From Maritimibacter alkaliphilus (GTDB lineage: Bacteria; Pseudomonadota; Alphaproteobacteria; Rhodobacterales; Rhodobacteraceae), in the NCBI RefSeq assembly GCF_019801605.1, contig NZ_JAHVIT010000001.1:1674001-1738000 (forward strand): a stretch of DNA of 64,000 nucleotides, written 5' to 3'. Position numbers and translations under genes: made by a program. This document shows, piece by piece, positions 42,584 to 51,191 of this stretch. The stretch's first letter is position 1. Each line of letters opens with the position of its first letter. The notes beneath the pieces are model-generated. The model saw only the letters and a list, made by a program, of their open reading frames with translations, was not told where the DNA came from and made no database searches.

Positions 42584-43509
42584 GCCGCGTCCTCCCCGAC
42601 CAGGTCCACGAAGATCTCCTCTAGCGAGGACTGGTGGGTCGAAAGATCGGCCAGCCCCACGCCCGCATCCGCCAGGGCCGCCAGCAGCCGGGTGATCCCC
42701 GTCCGCTCCGCCTGGCTGTCGTAGGTGTAGACCAGCGCGTGGCCGTCCTCGGCCAGCTCCAGCTCGAAGCCGGAGAGCGCGGCCGGCACCTCGCTCAGCG
42801 GGCTCCGCAGCTGCACGGTCAGCTTCTTGCGGCCCAGCCGTTTCATCAGCGCGGCCTTTTCCTCGACCAGCAGCAGCTCGCCCTTCTGAATCACGCCGAT
42901 CCGGTCGGCCATTGCCTCCGCCTCTTCGAGGTAGTGGGTGGTCAGGATGATGGTCACGCCGCTGGCCTTGAGCTCTTCGACCGTGTCCCACATGCCCTTG
43001 CGCAGCGCCACGTCCACACCCGCCGTCGGCTCGTCGAGGAAGAGCACCCGGGGTTCGTGGACCAGTGCCTTGGCGATCAGGACCCGGCGCTTCATGCCGC
43101 CTGACAGCGCCTTGGTCGGCGTGTCGCGCTTGTCCCAGAGCGAGAGCTGACGCAGGATCTTCTCGACGAGGGCATCATCGCGCCGCTTGCCGAAGAGACC
43201 GCGCGTCAGCCGCACGGTGTTGATGACCTTCTCGAAGGGCTCCAGCGCGATTTCCTGCGGCACGAGGCCGATCATCTCGCGCGCGGCGCGGTAGTCCTTC
43301 AGGATGTCGTGCCCGCCCACGGAGGCAGAGCCGCCGGTGGGCAGGGTGATGCCGCAGAGGGTGGAAATCAGCGTGGTCTTGCCCGCGCCATTGGGGCCGA
43401 GGAGCGCGAGGATCTCGCCCTCCTCGATGTCGAGCGTGACGCCCTTGAGCGCCTCGAACCCGCCGTCATATGTCTTGCGCAGATCCTTGATCTGCAGGAT
43501 CGGAGCCAT
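42580..43509 (-). CDS. ABC transporter ATP-binding protein (DrrA-like exporter)
   Basis: A 309-residue ATPase that energises the adjacent ABC-2 permease. Walker A GPNGAGKT is at 38-45, the ABC signature is [16 protein letters not shown], Walker B is [12 protein letters not shown] and the H-loop [11 protein letters not shown]. The last ~80 residues form the extra C-terminal domain seen in DrrA/NodI-like ATPases. ATG 43509 has AGAAGGGG upstream; the longer frame has no family support. The ATPase and permease genes form a two-gene operon. Confidence 0.95.
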   Translation of the reverse strand: MAPILQIKDLRKTYDGGFEALKGVTLDIEEGEILALLGPNGAGKTTLISTLCGITLPTGGSASVGGHDILKDYRAAREMIGLVPQEIALEPFEKVINTVRLTRGLFGKRRDDALVEKILRQLSLWDKRDTPTKALSGGMKRRVLIAKALVHEPRVLFLDEPTAGVDVALRKGMWDTVEELKASGVTIILTTHYLEEAEAMADRIGVIQKGELLLVEEKAALMKRLGRKKLTVQLRSPLSEVPAALSGFELELAEDGHALVYTYDSQAERTGITRLLAALADAGVGLADLSTHQSSLEEIFVDLVGEDAA

Positions 43510-43563
43510 GTCCCGTCCCCTTCTTGTCGTGCGTGAGGGTAGGCAGGGCATGTAATATTCAAA

Positions 43564-43588
43564 AGGCCGCACGCCATGGCTGCGGCCT
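43564..43588 (-). terminator. Terminator of the CoxG-like gene
   Basis: On the - strand an 8-bp stem AGGCCGCA/TGCGGCCT (43588-43564) is followed by TTTGAATATT, upstream of the ABC exporter operon. Confidence 0.7.
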
Positions 43589-43764
43589 CTTCATAATTGC
43601 ACAGACCCGTGGCGGCTCCCTGCGCTCATGTGCGCAAGGTCGGAGGCGCAAACGCGCTGTCCCGGTTCACGCCGGGCCACGACACCCACCAGGCGACGGG
43701 CCGTTCGGGCGGCGAGAGGCAAAGCTCCCCGCTCAGCCCCTGCCTGGCCCTCGCCCAGCGCGGT

Positions 43765-44268
43765 TCAGCCGCGCAGGCGCTTGAGCCAGCCCTTCTTCTC
43801 CGCCTCGGGCGGCTCGTCACCTTCAGCCGGGCCTTCCAGCACTTCCTGGAAGCGGGTGAAGAACTGGTCCGCCATCTTGCGGGCAAAGCCATCGATGATC
43901 CGGCTGCCCAGCTGGGCCAGCTTGCCGCCCACCTTGGCGTCCACGTCGTAGGTCAGCAGCGTGCCCTCTTCGTGGTCCGCCAGCGTCACCTTGGCGCCGC
44001 CCTTGGCAAAGCCCGCGGCCCCGCCCTTGCCCTCGCCGGACATGGTCAGGCTCTCGCCCTCGACCATGTCGGACAGGACCACGGTGCCCTTGAAGTTGGC
44101 CTTCACCGGGCCGACCTTCTGGGTCACCGCCGCCTCGAACCCCTCTTCGGGGGAGCCGGAAACCTCGGTCGCGCCGGGCACGCATTCCTTGAGCACCTCG
44201 GGGCTGAGCAGCGCGGCCCAGACCGTCATCCGGTCGGCCTTGATCACCTTCTGGTCGTTCATTTCCAT
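43765..44268 (-). CDS. CoxG/SRPBCC family protein (DUF1857-like carbon monoxide dehydrogenase G)
   Basis: A 167-residue protein of the SRPBCC (START-like) fold, similar to CoxG, a membrane-associated helper in CO dehydrogenase operons; many relatives occur alone with unknown role. Typical features are VWAALLSPEVLKECVPGATEV near the start, FKGTVVLSDMVEGESLTMSGEGKGG, LLTYDVDAKVGGKLAQLGSRIIDGFARKMADQFF in part, and a charged C-terminal end (PEAEKKGWLKRLRG). AAAGGA precedes ATG 44268. No cox genes for CO dehydrogenase are in the window, so a general lipid-binding role is equally possible. Confidence 0.88.
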   Translation of the reverse strand: MEMNDQKVIKADRMTVWAALLSPEVLKECVPGATEVSGSPEEGFEAAVTQKVGPVKANFKGTVVLSDMVEGESLTMSGEGKGGAAGFAKGGAKVTLADHEEGTLLTYDVDAKVGGKLAQLGSRIIDGFARKMADQFFTRFQEVLEGPAEGDEPPEAEKKGWLKRLRG

Positions 44269-44455
44269 GGGCGTCGTCCTTTCGCGTTTGGCCCGGAAGG
44301 TAGCCGAGCCGCCCGCCAAGGGGAAGAGAGCCGCGGCTCTGGCCCATGCGGGAGCCGGCGGCTGGCCCTGTCAGCGCCCCTCCGCGCCCGTCCGACGGGC
44401 AACCCGGAGGGCATCCGGCACGGCCCCCCGACGGGCCTGTCCATGGGCGCCACGC

Positions 44456-44484
44456 TTGACAGGCTGACGCGTCTGAGGCCCAAT
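44456..44484 (+). promoter_or_regulatory. Candidate promoter for the secreted beta-sandwich gene
   Basis: A perfect TTGACA (44456-44461) with a 17-bp spacer to a poor -10 (CCCAAT, 44479-44484). Confidence 0.35.
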
Positions 44485-44569
44485 CTCCCTGTTTCAAAAG
44501 ACCTGTTTTCCGGACCCGGCCTGCGCCGGTGCCGCACCGGGCCGCCCCATGAGGCTGCCCCTATTTCAC

Positions 44570-44594
44570 CGAACCCTCTCCGGGTTCGTCTTTT
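44570..44594 (+). promoter_or_regulatory. Attenuator-like hairpin just upstream of a ribosome site
   Basis: The 7-bp stem CGAACCC (44570-44576) / GGGTTCG (44582-44588) is followed by TCTTTT, and directly afterwards GAGGAGG (44595-44601) serves ATG 44607. Upstream, CCGGTG/CACCGG (44526-44540) can pair as an alternative stem. Confidence 0.45.
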
Positions 44595-44606
44595 GAGGAG
44601 GAAACC

Positions 44607-45044
44607 ATGCGATACCATTGCCCCTGCCCCGGCCTCGGCGTCCTTGCCGTGCTGGCCCTGCCCCTTGCCGCGTCCCTCGCGCCGCCCGCCAACGCCCAGA
44701 TGACCGCAGAGGTGCAGTTCGCCCCCGGCAATTACGGCACGATGCTGGAAGGCACGATCACCGGCAACGCCTACATGGATTACCATCTCGGCGCGAAGGC
44801 CGGTCAGACCCTCTTTGTCGAGCTTGATGCCGCGGAGACCAACGGCCATGGCAGTGTCTATTTCAACATCCTGCCGCCCGGCAGCGAAGGCTACGCGATC
44901 TTCAACAGTTCCATGAGCGCCGACAACACCGGGTCGGTGGAGCTGCCGGAGACGGGGACCTACACGATCCGCGTCTACCTCATGGGCAACGACCGGGACG
45001 CGGACAAGAGCGTCAGTTTCCGCACGGATGTCTCGATACAATAG
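44607..45044 (+). CDS. Secreted beta-sandwich protein, lysozyme-inhibitor-like
   Basis: A 145-residue exported protein. The signal peptide covers residues 1-30 (LGVLAVLALPLAASLAP, then NAQ). The mature part is a small beta-rich domain with YMDYHLGAKAGQTLFVEL, VYFNILPPGSEGYAIFNSS and the C-terminal TGTYTIRVYLMGNDRDADKSVSF. This pattern resembles PliG-type periplasmic lysozyme inhibitors and related pre-peptidase-C-like domains; the match is from pattern memory and is not conclusive. GAGGAGG lies 5 nt before ATG. The gene stands alone and ends 9 bp from the converging metallophosphoesterase. Confidence 0.8.
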   Translation: MRYHCPCPGLGVLAVLALPLAASLAPPANAQMTAEVQFAPGNYGTMLEGTITGNAYMDYHLGAKAGQTLFVELDAAETNGHGSVYFNILPPGSEGYAIFNSSMSADNTGSVELPETGTYTIRVYLMGNDRDADKSVSFRTDVSIQ

Positions 45045-45053
45045 AGATCGGCC

Positions 45054-45893
45054 TCATTCCGCTGCGGCCTGAGCAGGGGGCGCCCCGGCGCCTGCCGTGT
45101 CCAGCCGCTCCCAGCCCTCCGCGCCGCGCTGCCACGCCTGCGGCGGCGCGGGAAAGAACCCGGGCGCTTCTCCGCGCTCGGCATCCCATTGGGTGATGCG
45201 CAGCACCTCGCCGTCGCAGTCGATCTGGTTAAAGGTATTGCCCTGTCCGTCCCGCAGCCGGGTGGAGAGCCCCGTTCCCGCCTGCACGAAGAGCAGCCCC
45301 GGCACGGTGCGGAACGGCTCTGCCCCCGCCCGGTGCAGGTGCCCCGAAAGGACGAGATCGGCCCCGGCCTCGGACAGGGCCTCCAGCGCGGCGGAGGCGC
45401 CGCGCATCAGACGCTTGTCCACGCCGGGGGCATGTTCCAGCGGGTGGTGCAGCACGGCGACGCGCAGCCTGTCGCCCGCGCCCTCCATCCGGGTGGCCAG
45501 ACGGCGCAACCGCCCGGTGCCCACCTTGCCGGACTGCCATGCAAAACGGTTCACCGTGTTCACCCCGGCCACCAGCATCTCCGTGTCCTCGAAGACAGGT
45601 TCCAGATCGCGGTTGATGAAATGCTTGTACCGGTAGAACGGCCGCAGGAACCGCAGGAAAAGATTGTCGAGCGGCGTGTCGTGGTTGCCCGGCACGCAGA
45701 GCACGGGCCCCGGCACCCGGTCGAGGAAGGCACGGGCCTGCGCGAACTGACGCCGCCGCGCCCGCTGGGTGAAATCGCCCGATATCACCGTCAGGTCCGG
45801 CTTCAGCCGCGTGACCGCCTCGATCAGGGGCGTCTCAAGCGCCGCGTCCACGCGGCCATAGTGCAGGTCGGAAAGGTGGATGATACGCCTCAT
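45054..45893 (-). CDS. Metallophosphoesterase
   Basis: A 279-residue calcineurin-like phosphoesterase. The metal-binding motifs appear in order: D9-L-H11, G-D40 (VISGDFTQ), GNHD at 69-72, a later HHP (AVLHHPLEHAP) and GHLH (LVLSGHLHRAG). The substrate could be a cyclic nucleotide, phospholipid head group or nucleotide; it cannot be read from sequence. The start overlaps the stop of the diacylglycerol kinase gene (ATGA), so the two are coupled, which suggests a lipid-phosphate role (inference). Confidence 0.92.
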   Translation of the reverse strand: MRRIIHLSDLHYGRVDAALETPLIEAVTRLKPDLTVISGDFTQRARRRQFAQARAFLDRVPGPVLCVPGNHDTPLDNLFLRFLRPFYRYKHFINRDLEPVFEDTEMLVAGVNTVNRFAWQSGKVGTGRLRRLATRMEGAGDRLRVAVLHHPLEHAPGVDKRLMRGASAALEALSEAGADLVLSGHLHRAGAEPFRTVPGLLFVQAGTGLSTRLRDGQGNTFNQIDCDGEVLRITQWDAERGEAPGFFPAPPQAWQRGAEGWERLDTAGAGAPPAQAAAE

Positions 45894-46906
45894 GTGTCCC
45901 CTTTGGCGGTTTCGGGAAGCAGGATCGTCAGCGGTGCGTCGCACATGCAGAAATCGAAGGGGCTGGGGTCGCGGGACTTCTCCCCGTCGAAGGCCACCAG
46001 CGTGCGGTCCCTCTTGGTATGTACCAACAGTTTCCCGGCCGCGAGGAAATCGTAATCCCGTCCGCGCTGCGCGGTACGCGTCACCAGCCGGAAGGCGATG
46101 CGGAAGAGATCGGCCCGGCTTTCGCCCCGGCCGATCAGCACCGCGAACTTGTCGTCGCTGATCGCGCTGTCCCCCTCCAGACCGAAGCGCTCCAGCTGGT
46201 AGGCCGAACGCGAGACGAAGAGCAGCGGCGTGCGGCGGGTGAAGGTCTCGCCATCGGCCTCGATGGTCAGGTGCATCGGGTGCTGGAACTGCCAGAAGGT
46301 CCGCGCCACGGACCAATGCGCCATGATCCGGCGACGGCCCCAGCGCTTGTAGACCGTCTCGCGCTCCTTCAGCACGGCCGGGTAGATCCCGAGGCTGGCG
46401 TTGTTCAGGAAGACACGCCCGTTCACCTGCCCCACGCGGATCGCATGGGGGCGCGCGTCGAGCAGCACGCGGGCGGCCTCGTCAGGTTCCTCCGGCAGGC
46501 CGAGGCCCCGGGTGAAGTAGTTGAACGTCCCCAGCGGCAGCACGGCGAAGGCCGCCTCGCGTCCCACCATCTGGCCGGCCACGGCCATGGCGGTGCCGTC
46601 TCCTCCCGCGGCGATGACCGTCCGGGCGCCATCCGCGATCACGCTGTCGACCAGCGCGCCCATGTCCTGATCCGGCGACCAGCGGTAGAGCCGGGCCTCG
46701 CCTGCGCCGGCGGCGTCCTCCAGCACGGCCATGACGCGGTCGATGGCCTGCTGATCACGGGCATTGGTGCCGGACTTGGCATTGGCGATCACGGCAAAGG
46801 GCCCCTCGGCACGGGAAGCGGGGGCGGGATCGGTGACGGATTCCGGGACGGGCTGGCTGGACGGCTGGCTGTCGTGGGAGGTGTCGAGCGATTGGTCGAG
46901 CGACAT
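45890..46906 (-). CDS. Diacylglycerol kinase family protein
   Basis: A 338-residue lipid kinase of the DAGK/YegS type. The glycine-rich nucleotide-binding loop is IAAGGDGTAMAVAGQM (GGDGT at 101-105). VLPLGTFNYFTRGL provides the second family motif (PLGTxN), and VNGRVFLNNASLGIYP the third. The first ~35 residues are Ser/Pro/Gln-rich and probably flexible. The C-terminal half is the beta-sandwich domain. It likely phosphorylates diacylglycerol or a related lipid. It is the first gene of a two-gene operon with the metallophosphoesterase. Confidence 0.9.
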   Translation of the reverse strand: MSLDQSLDTSHDSQPSSQPVPESVTDPAPASRAEGPFAVIANAKSGTNARDQQAIDRVMAVLEDAAGAGEARLYRWSPDQDMGALVDSVIADGARTVIAAGGDGTAMAVAGQMVGREAAFAVLPLGTFNYFTRGLGLPEEPDEAARVLLDARPHAIRVGQVNGRVFLNNASLGIYPAVLKERETVYKRWGRRRIMAHWSVARTFWQFQHPMHLTIEADGETFTRRTPLLFVSRSAYQLERFGLEGDSAISDDKFAVLIGRGESRADLFRIAFRLVTRTAQRGRDYDFLAAGKLLVHTKRDRTLVAFDGEKSRDPSPFDFCMCDAPLTILLPETAKGDT

Positions 46907-47366
46907 GGAGACAGGACCTCTGCGGTTGCGGTTCCCTTCCCAACGCGCGATTGCCTCGAAAGGTTGCGCGCCCCGTTGCGATAGCAGTGGTGCCCCGTGT
47001 TGCGACCCGTGTCCTGCCCCCTGTCGTGGCCCTCCCCATGCTCCCTGTCATCTGGCCTTCCACTGGTAGCAAGAGGCCCGCGCCGCAGATGCGGGGTTGC
47101 GCACCACACAGGCCCGTCATGCCCCGGCCTGCCCCCTGCCCCACCTCGACTTCCGGCCCGCGCTGCGATATCCAGAGCGCGATCCCCACGGGCCCCAAGC
47201 GCCCGCCCGGATCGGGTGACCGGGCCCCTCTGGCAAGCGTCTGCGGCACGCTTGTGATGTCGGCACTCCCCGTTTGTCAGCCGCAGAGACAGGCGACCCA
47301 TGCTCCTGAACACCACGGACATGTCCCCGCGCGCGCGCGGTCCCCTCGCCCCATCGGAGAGGTAAC
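46907..47366. other. 460-bp divergent gap
   Basis: Between divergent diacylglycerol kinase (-) and DUF475 (+) genes. It is GC-rich and low in complexity, with a C-rich run (CCCCTGTCGTGGCCCTCCCC and similar) and CGCGCGCGCGCG at 47328-47339. Open frames here are Gly/Arg-rich shadows. Promoters for both genes must be present but are not placed. Confidence 0.55.
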
Positions 47367-48428
47367 ATGCCCCCATCTACACACCAGAAATCCGCCCTGA
47401 TGCAGTACTTCTTCTGGGCCATCGTCGTGACCATCGCGGGCCTTGCGCTTGGCGCGGGCCTCGGCTGGATTTACACCGAGAGCGTCGCCGGGATGCTCTC
47501 CTTCCTCTTCATCGTCGCCGTTTTGGCGGTGCTGGAGATCTCGCTCTCCTTCGACAATGCCATCGTGAATGCCAACAAGCTCAAGGACATGCGCCCCGAG
47601 TGGCAGCATCGCTTCCTGACCTGGGGCATCCTGATCGCGGTCTTCGGGATGCGGATCATCTTCCCGCTGCTGATCGTCGTCATCGCGGCCAAGATCGGCC
47701 CGATCGAGGCGATCCGCCTCGCCGCCACCGAACCGGCCGAGTACAGCCGCATCATGCAGGAGGCGCATCTGCCGATCGCCGCCTTCGGGGGCACCTTCCT
47801 GATGATGGTGGCCCTCAACTACTTCTTCGATCAGGACAAGGACATCCACTGGCTCGGCTGGATCGAGACACGGATGGCGCGCTCCGCCGCCGTGAAGGGC
47901 ATCGAGGTGGGCATCGTCCTGCTGCTGGCGCTGATCTTCTCGCACCTGCAGGCGGGCAACGACGGGCGCGTCTTCATCGAGGCGGCGATTCTCGGCCTCG
48001 TGACCTTCCTCGCGGTGGAGGTTCTGGGCGGGCTCATCGACAGCCGCCAGGCCGCCACCTCGGCCGCCGCGCGTGGTGGTCTCGGGGCCTTCCTCTACCT
48101 CGAGGTGCTGGATGCCTCCTTCAGCTTCGACGGGGTGATCGGGGCCTTCGCGCTCAGCCAGAACATGTTCGTCATCGCGATCGGCCTCGGCATCGGGGCG
48201 ATGTACGTGCGCTCCATGACGATCATGCTGGTGGAAAAGGGCACGCTGGCGGAATACCGGTTCCTCGAACACGGCGCCTTCTACGCGATCCTGATCCTCT
48301 CGGTGATCATGTACCTGCAATCGCTGGTGCATATCCCCGAGGTGATCACCGGCCTCGGCGGCGCGGCCCTAATCGGCGTCTCGCTCTGGTCCTCGATCCG
48401 CTGGAACCGGCGCGAGGCGATGGCCTGA
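47367..48428 (+). CDS. DUF475 (TerC-like) membrane protein
   Basis: A 353-residue polytopic membrane protein of the DUF475 family, related to TerC. About nine hydrophobic helices are seen. Conserved acidic positions lie within helices: EISLSFDNAIVNANKL near 60-75 and YLEVLDASFSFDGVIGAFALS near 245-265, which in TerC relatives suggest metal ion handling (inference). GAGAGG lies 5 nt before the ATG. It is alone in its transcription unit and converges on the acetolactate-synthase-like gene across a triple-hairpin region. Confidence 0.9.
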   Translation: MPPSTHQKSALMQYFFWAIVVTIAGLALGAGLGWIYTESVAGMLSFLFIVAVLAVLEISLSFDNAIVNANKLKDMRPEWQHRFLTWGILIAVFGMRIIFPLLIVVIAAKIGPIEAIRLAATEPAEYSRIMQEAHLPIAAFGGTFLMMVALNYFFDQDKDIHWLGWIETRMARSAAVKGIEVGIVLLLALIFSHLQAGNDGRVFIEAAILGLVTFLAVEVLGGLIDSRQAATSAAARGGLGAFLYLEVLDASFSFDGVIGAFALSQNMFVIAIGLGIGAMYVRSMTIMLVEKGTLAEYRFLEHGAFYAILILSVIMYLQSLVHIPEVITGLGGAALIGVSLWSSIRWNRREAMA

Positions 48429-48491
48429 CACGGGCCTGACAGTGGCCTGACAGGCTGGAGACGGGCGGCCGCACTGAACGCGGACGAGATA

Positions 48492-48589
48492 GGCGGCCCC
48501 GACGGGCCGCCCCCGCCACACGAAAACAGGCGGTCCGCATGGGCCGCCCCGGACAAACGAAAACAGGCGGCCCCCAAAGGGCCGCCTGT
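48492..48589. terminator. Three tandem terminator-like hairpins at 37-bp period
   Basis: The same GGCGGCCC/GGGCCGCC stem occurs at 48492-48511, 48529-48548 (one G-U pair) and 48566-48586 (extended to 11 bp, 48563-48589). Starts are exactly 37 bp apart. On the - strand the second and third are followed by CCTGTTTTCGT, so they terminate the acetolactate-synthase-like transcript. Confidence 0.88.
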
Positions 48590-48643
48590 CTGCATTTCGG
48601 TCTCCGGCGACCGGGCACCGAGGCCCGGACGTCGCGCCCCGGA

Positions 48644-50179
48644 TCAGATCATCACTTCGATGACATGGGGCCCGTCCTCGGCGTTCACCGCCTCGAAAAC
48701 CTTGGCAAAGCTCTCCATGTCCTCGACCCGGGTCGCCGGCACGCCGAAGCCCTTGGCGATCGACGGCCAGTCGATCGAGGGCCGGTCCAGCGTCAGCATG
48801 TCGGTGGCGGTCTTGCCCTGGGTCGCGCCCACGGCCTTCAGCTCCCCCTCGAGGATCGCGTAGCGCTGGTTCGAGAGCACCACGGTGGTGACATTCAGCG
48901 CCTCGCGCGCCTGGGTCCAGAGCCCCTGCACCGTGTAGAGCCCCGAGCCATCCGCCTGGATGTCCACCACCCGGCGATCCGGGCAGGCCACGGCGGCGCC
49001 GGTGGCCATGGGGATGCCGTCGCCGATCGCGCCGCCGGTCAGTTGCAGGTAGTCATGGGGCTTGGCATGGGCCAGCGCCGGGTACACGGCGCGGCCGAAG
49101 CTGACACCCTCGTCCACGAGGATCGCGTTCTCCGGCAGAAGCTGCGCCACGCCGGCGGCGAAGGCCTCGGCGGTGATCGCCCCCGAGATCGGGCCATAGT
49201 CCGGCGCGGCGGGCAGCGGCAGCGCAGCCCCCACGCCCAGGGCCTCGGCCAGCACGTCGAGCGCATGGAGGTCGTCCATGCCGGGGCGGGTGACCGTGTG
49301 GATCACCGTGTCCGCGCGATAGGGCACGCCGGGCTTGCCGGGATAGGCGAAGAACTGCACCGGGGCCTTGGCGCCGATCAGGATGATCTGGTCGAACTGG
49401 GCCATCATCTCCAGCGCGGGATCGATGGCATAGGGCACCTTGGCCGGCATCAGCCGTCCCTGCCCCAGTTGCACCCGCTTGACCTGCGTCGGCGCCATCA
49501 CCACCGCCCCGGTGGCCTGTGCGATACGGCTGGCAAGCTCCAGCGGCGCCTCGCGCAGGGCGGCCCCCGCCAGCATCAGCGCGGTGCGCCGCCCGTTGCG
49601 CAGCATACGCTCGGCCACCTCCAGCGCCTTGGCATCGGCCTGCGGACGGGGCCCGCGCGGCAGCGCCGGGGCGACCACGCCGCCCTCGTCCCAGCAGGTG
49701 TCGGAGGGCAGGATCAGGCTGGCCACGCCCGGCCCCTCGATGGCGGCACGCAGGCCCTCCATCGCGTCGGCCGCCACGCGGTCGGCGCTGGTGGCCCGGC
49801 GCGTCCAGACCGACACGCCCTGCGCAAAGGCCATCGTGTCGGCGGTCAACGGCGGATCGAGCGGCGCCTGATGGGTGGCCTGATCGCCGATCAGGTTCAG
49901 CACCGGGGCATGGGCGCGGCGCGCGTTGTGCAGGTTCGCCAGCCCGTTGGCGAGGCCCGGGCCGCAGTGCAGCAGCGTCGCCGCGGGTTTGTCGGTCATC
50001 CGGGCATAGCCGTCGGCGGCCCCGGTCACGACCCCTTCGAACAGGCCCAGCACACAGCGCATCCCCGGCACGTGGTCGAGGGCGGCCACGAAGTGCATCT
50101 CGCTGGTTCCGGGGTTGGCAAAACAGGTATCCACACCAGCATCGAGCAGGCTGCGGACAAGGCTTTCGGCACCGTTCAT
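48644..50179 (-). CDS. Thiamine-diphosphate enzyme, acetolactate synthase large-subunit-like
   Basis: A 511-residue ThDP enzyme of the acetolactate synthase/benzoylformate decarboxylase family. The N-terminal pyrimidine-binding domain has NPGTSEMHF and the catalytic Glu48 in LFEGVVTGAADGYARM. The middle domain follows, and the C-terminal pyrophosphate domain has VVDIQADGSGLYT (Ala in place of the first Gly of the GDG motif, common in this subgroup) and VVLSNQRYAIL. It has no regulatory subunit nearby, so it is probably not the biosynthetic IlvB; the true 2-oxoacid substrate is unknown. MNGAESL at 50179 is chosen as start; MDAT at 50191 is equally possible. Three hairpins follow the stop. Confidence 0.88.
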   Translation of the reverse strand: MNGAESLVRSLLDAGVDTCFANPGTSEMHFVAALDHVPGMRCVLGLFEGVVTGAADGYARMTDKPAATLLHCGPGLANGLANLHNARRAHAPVLNLIGDQATHQAPLDPPLTADTMAFAQGVSVWTRRATSADRVAADAMEGLRAAIEGPGVASLILPSDTCWDEGGVVAPALPRGPRPQADAKALEVAERMLRNGRRTALMLAGAALREAPLELASRIAQATGAVVMAPTQVKRVQLGQGRLMPAKVPYAIDPALEMMAQFDQIILIGAKAPVQFFAYPGKPGVPYRADTVIHTVTRPGMDDLHALDVLAEALGVGAALPLPAAPDYGPISGAITAEAFAAGVAQLLPENAILVDEGVSFGRAVYPALAHAKPHDYLQLTGGAIGDGIPMATGAAVACPDRRVVDIQADGSGLYTVQGLWTQAREALNVTTVVLSNQRYAILEGELKAVGATQGKTATDMLTLDRPSIDWPSIAKGFGVPATRVEDMESFAKVFEAVNAEDGPHVIEVMI

Positions 50180-50556
50180 CGTCGCGTCCATTTGTCGGGC
50201 GGAGGCGCTGCGGCCCCATGCCGACGCGCCCCGCGATGGCGCAAGAGTGCAGGCCGCGCGCGGATTGTCCAGTCCATTTCGGGGGTGGAAATACAATCCG
50301 CAGATTTACCTATCCCCCTGATCCCGAACCGATCCCTGCCCCGCAGCCTCAAGCAGCGCCACGCGGGCCCCCACGCCGGTCGCCACCGCGAGCCGCGCCC
50401 GATAAAGCGGCACAGCCCCGCCCCGCGCCCCGCCTCGAAGCGCGACGTCATGCGGTTGTCATTGACCCACGCCACCCTCGGGCGAATAACGAACCGGCAG
50501 AGCAGCGACGGGAGGACCCCGGCAGGGCAAGTTTTGCAGGCCGGGGGAGGGTTTTG
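50180..50556. other. Divergent gap with a long hairpin and promoter
   Basis: Between the ThDP-enzyme gene (-) and NUDIX gene (+). A hairpin GCGGATTGT (50260-50268) / ACAATCCGC (50293-50301) lies about 70-120 bp before the - strand gene, and a promoter for the + gene at 50462-50490. Otherwise the region is GC-rich without a gene. Confidence 0.55.
50462..50490 (+). promoter_or_regulatory. Candidate promoter of the NUDIX gene
   Basis: TTGACC (50462-50467), a 17-bp spacer and AATAAC (50485-50490), about 67 bp before the GTG start. Confidence 0.45.
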
Positions 50557-51030
50557 GTGAGTTTTCAGGGCAAGAGATCCACGCATGCGGCCATGACTGC
50601 GGCCGACAGGCCGGATTCGCGGACGCAATATGCCGCGCTCTGCTACCGCACCCACAAGTCGACGCCCGAGATCCTGCTGATCACCAGCCGCACAACGCGG
50701 CGCTGGATCGTTCCCAAGGGCTGGCCGATGCCGGACCGCACCCCGGCCGAGGCCGCCCTGCAGGAGGCCTACGAGGAAGCCGGCGTGCGCGGGACCGTCT
50801 CCAACCGCTGCGTTGGTGTCTTTTCATACATGAAAAACATCAGTGACGGGATCGATATTCCCTGTGTCGCGATGGTCTTTCCGGTGCAGGTCAAGACGCT
50901 CACCGCGCGTTTCCCCGAACGCAAGCAGCGCCGGCGAGAATGGTTCAGCCGCAAGAAGGCCGCCGCCCTCGTGCAGGAGCCGGAACTGGCCGACCTGCTG
51001 CGCAACTTCGACCCGCGCAAGCTGCGCTGA
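50557..51030 (+). CDS. NUDIX hydrolase
   Basis: A 157-residue NUDIX protein like the diphosphoinositol/diadenosine polyphosphate type. The start is GTG at 50557, supported by GGGGGAGGG ending 5 nt upstream; the longer frame has no family match. The box runs from Gly55 to Val77: GWPMPD-R-TPAEAAL-QEAYEEAGV. The metal-binding Glu70, Glu73 and Glu74 are kept, while the usual first Glu and the Arg before the EAYEE block are Arg61 and Gln69. Together with the ITSRTTRRWIVPKGW lead-in, this fits a subgroup found in alphaproteobacteria. The substrate is unknown. The DUF1178 gene follows on the same strand. Confidence 0.88.
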   Translation: MSFQGKRSTHAAMTAADRPDSRTQYAALCYRTHKSTPEILLITSRTTRRWIVPKGWPMPDRTPAEAALQEAYEEAGVRGTVSNRCVGVFSYMKNISDGIDIPCVAMVFPVQVKTLTARFPERKQRRREWFSRKKAAALVQEPELADLLRNFDPRKLR

Positions 51031-51191
51031 CCCACCGGCGGACCTTCAGGCAAACTGTCAGGCAGACCGGCAGCCAGACCGGCGGGCAAAGGCCCCGCGC
51101 AGGCGTCTGAGCCCGCTCCCCTCCGCTTGAATTCTCCCGCGCCGCCGCTATTTACTGTCATGGAAGTGTCATCCCCTCACATGGCCCGCAG

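Larger units (their letters stand above)
44269..44606. other. Gap and leader before the secreted beta-sandwich gene
   Basis: This 338-bp gap has GC-rich direct words (GCCCGTCC/CCCGACGGGC) in its first half, a promoter candidate at 44456-44484 and a structured leader at 44515-44594. No gene is seen. Confidence 0.55.

Noticed and set aside
47328-47339. Z-DNA-forming CG run
   Set aside because: Only six CG dinucleotides in very GC-rich DNA; no supporting feature.
46789-47376. Possible small protein in the diacylglycerol kinase/DUF475 gap
   Set aside because: It is a low-complexity Gly/Arg/His frame partly antisense to the kinase gene, without a ribosome site or family match.
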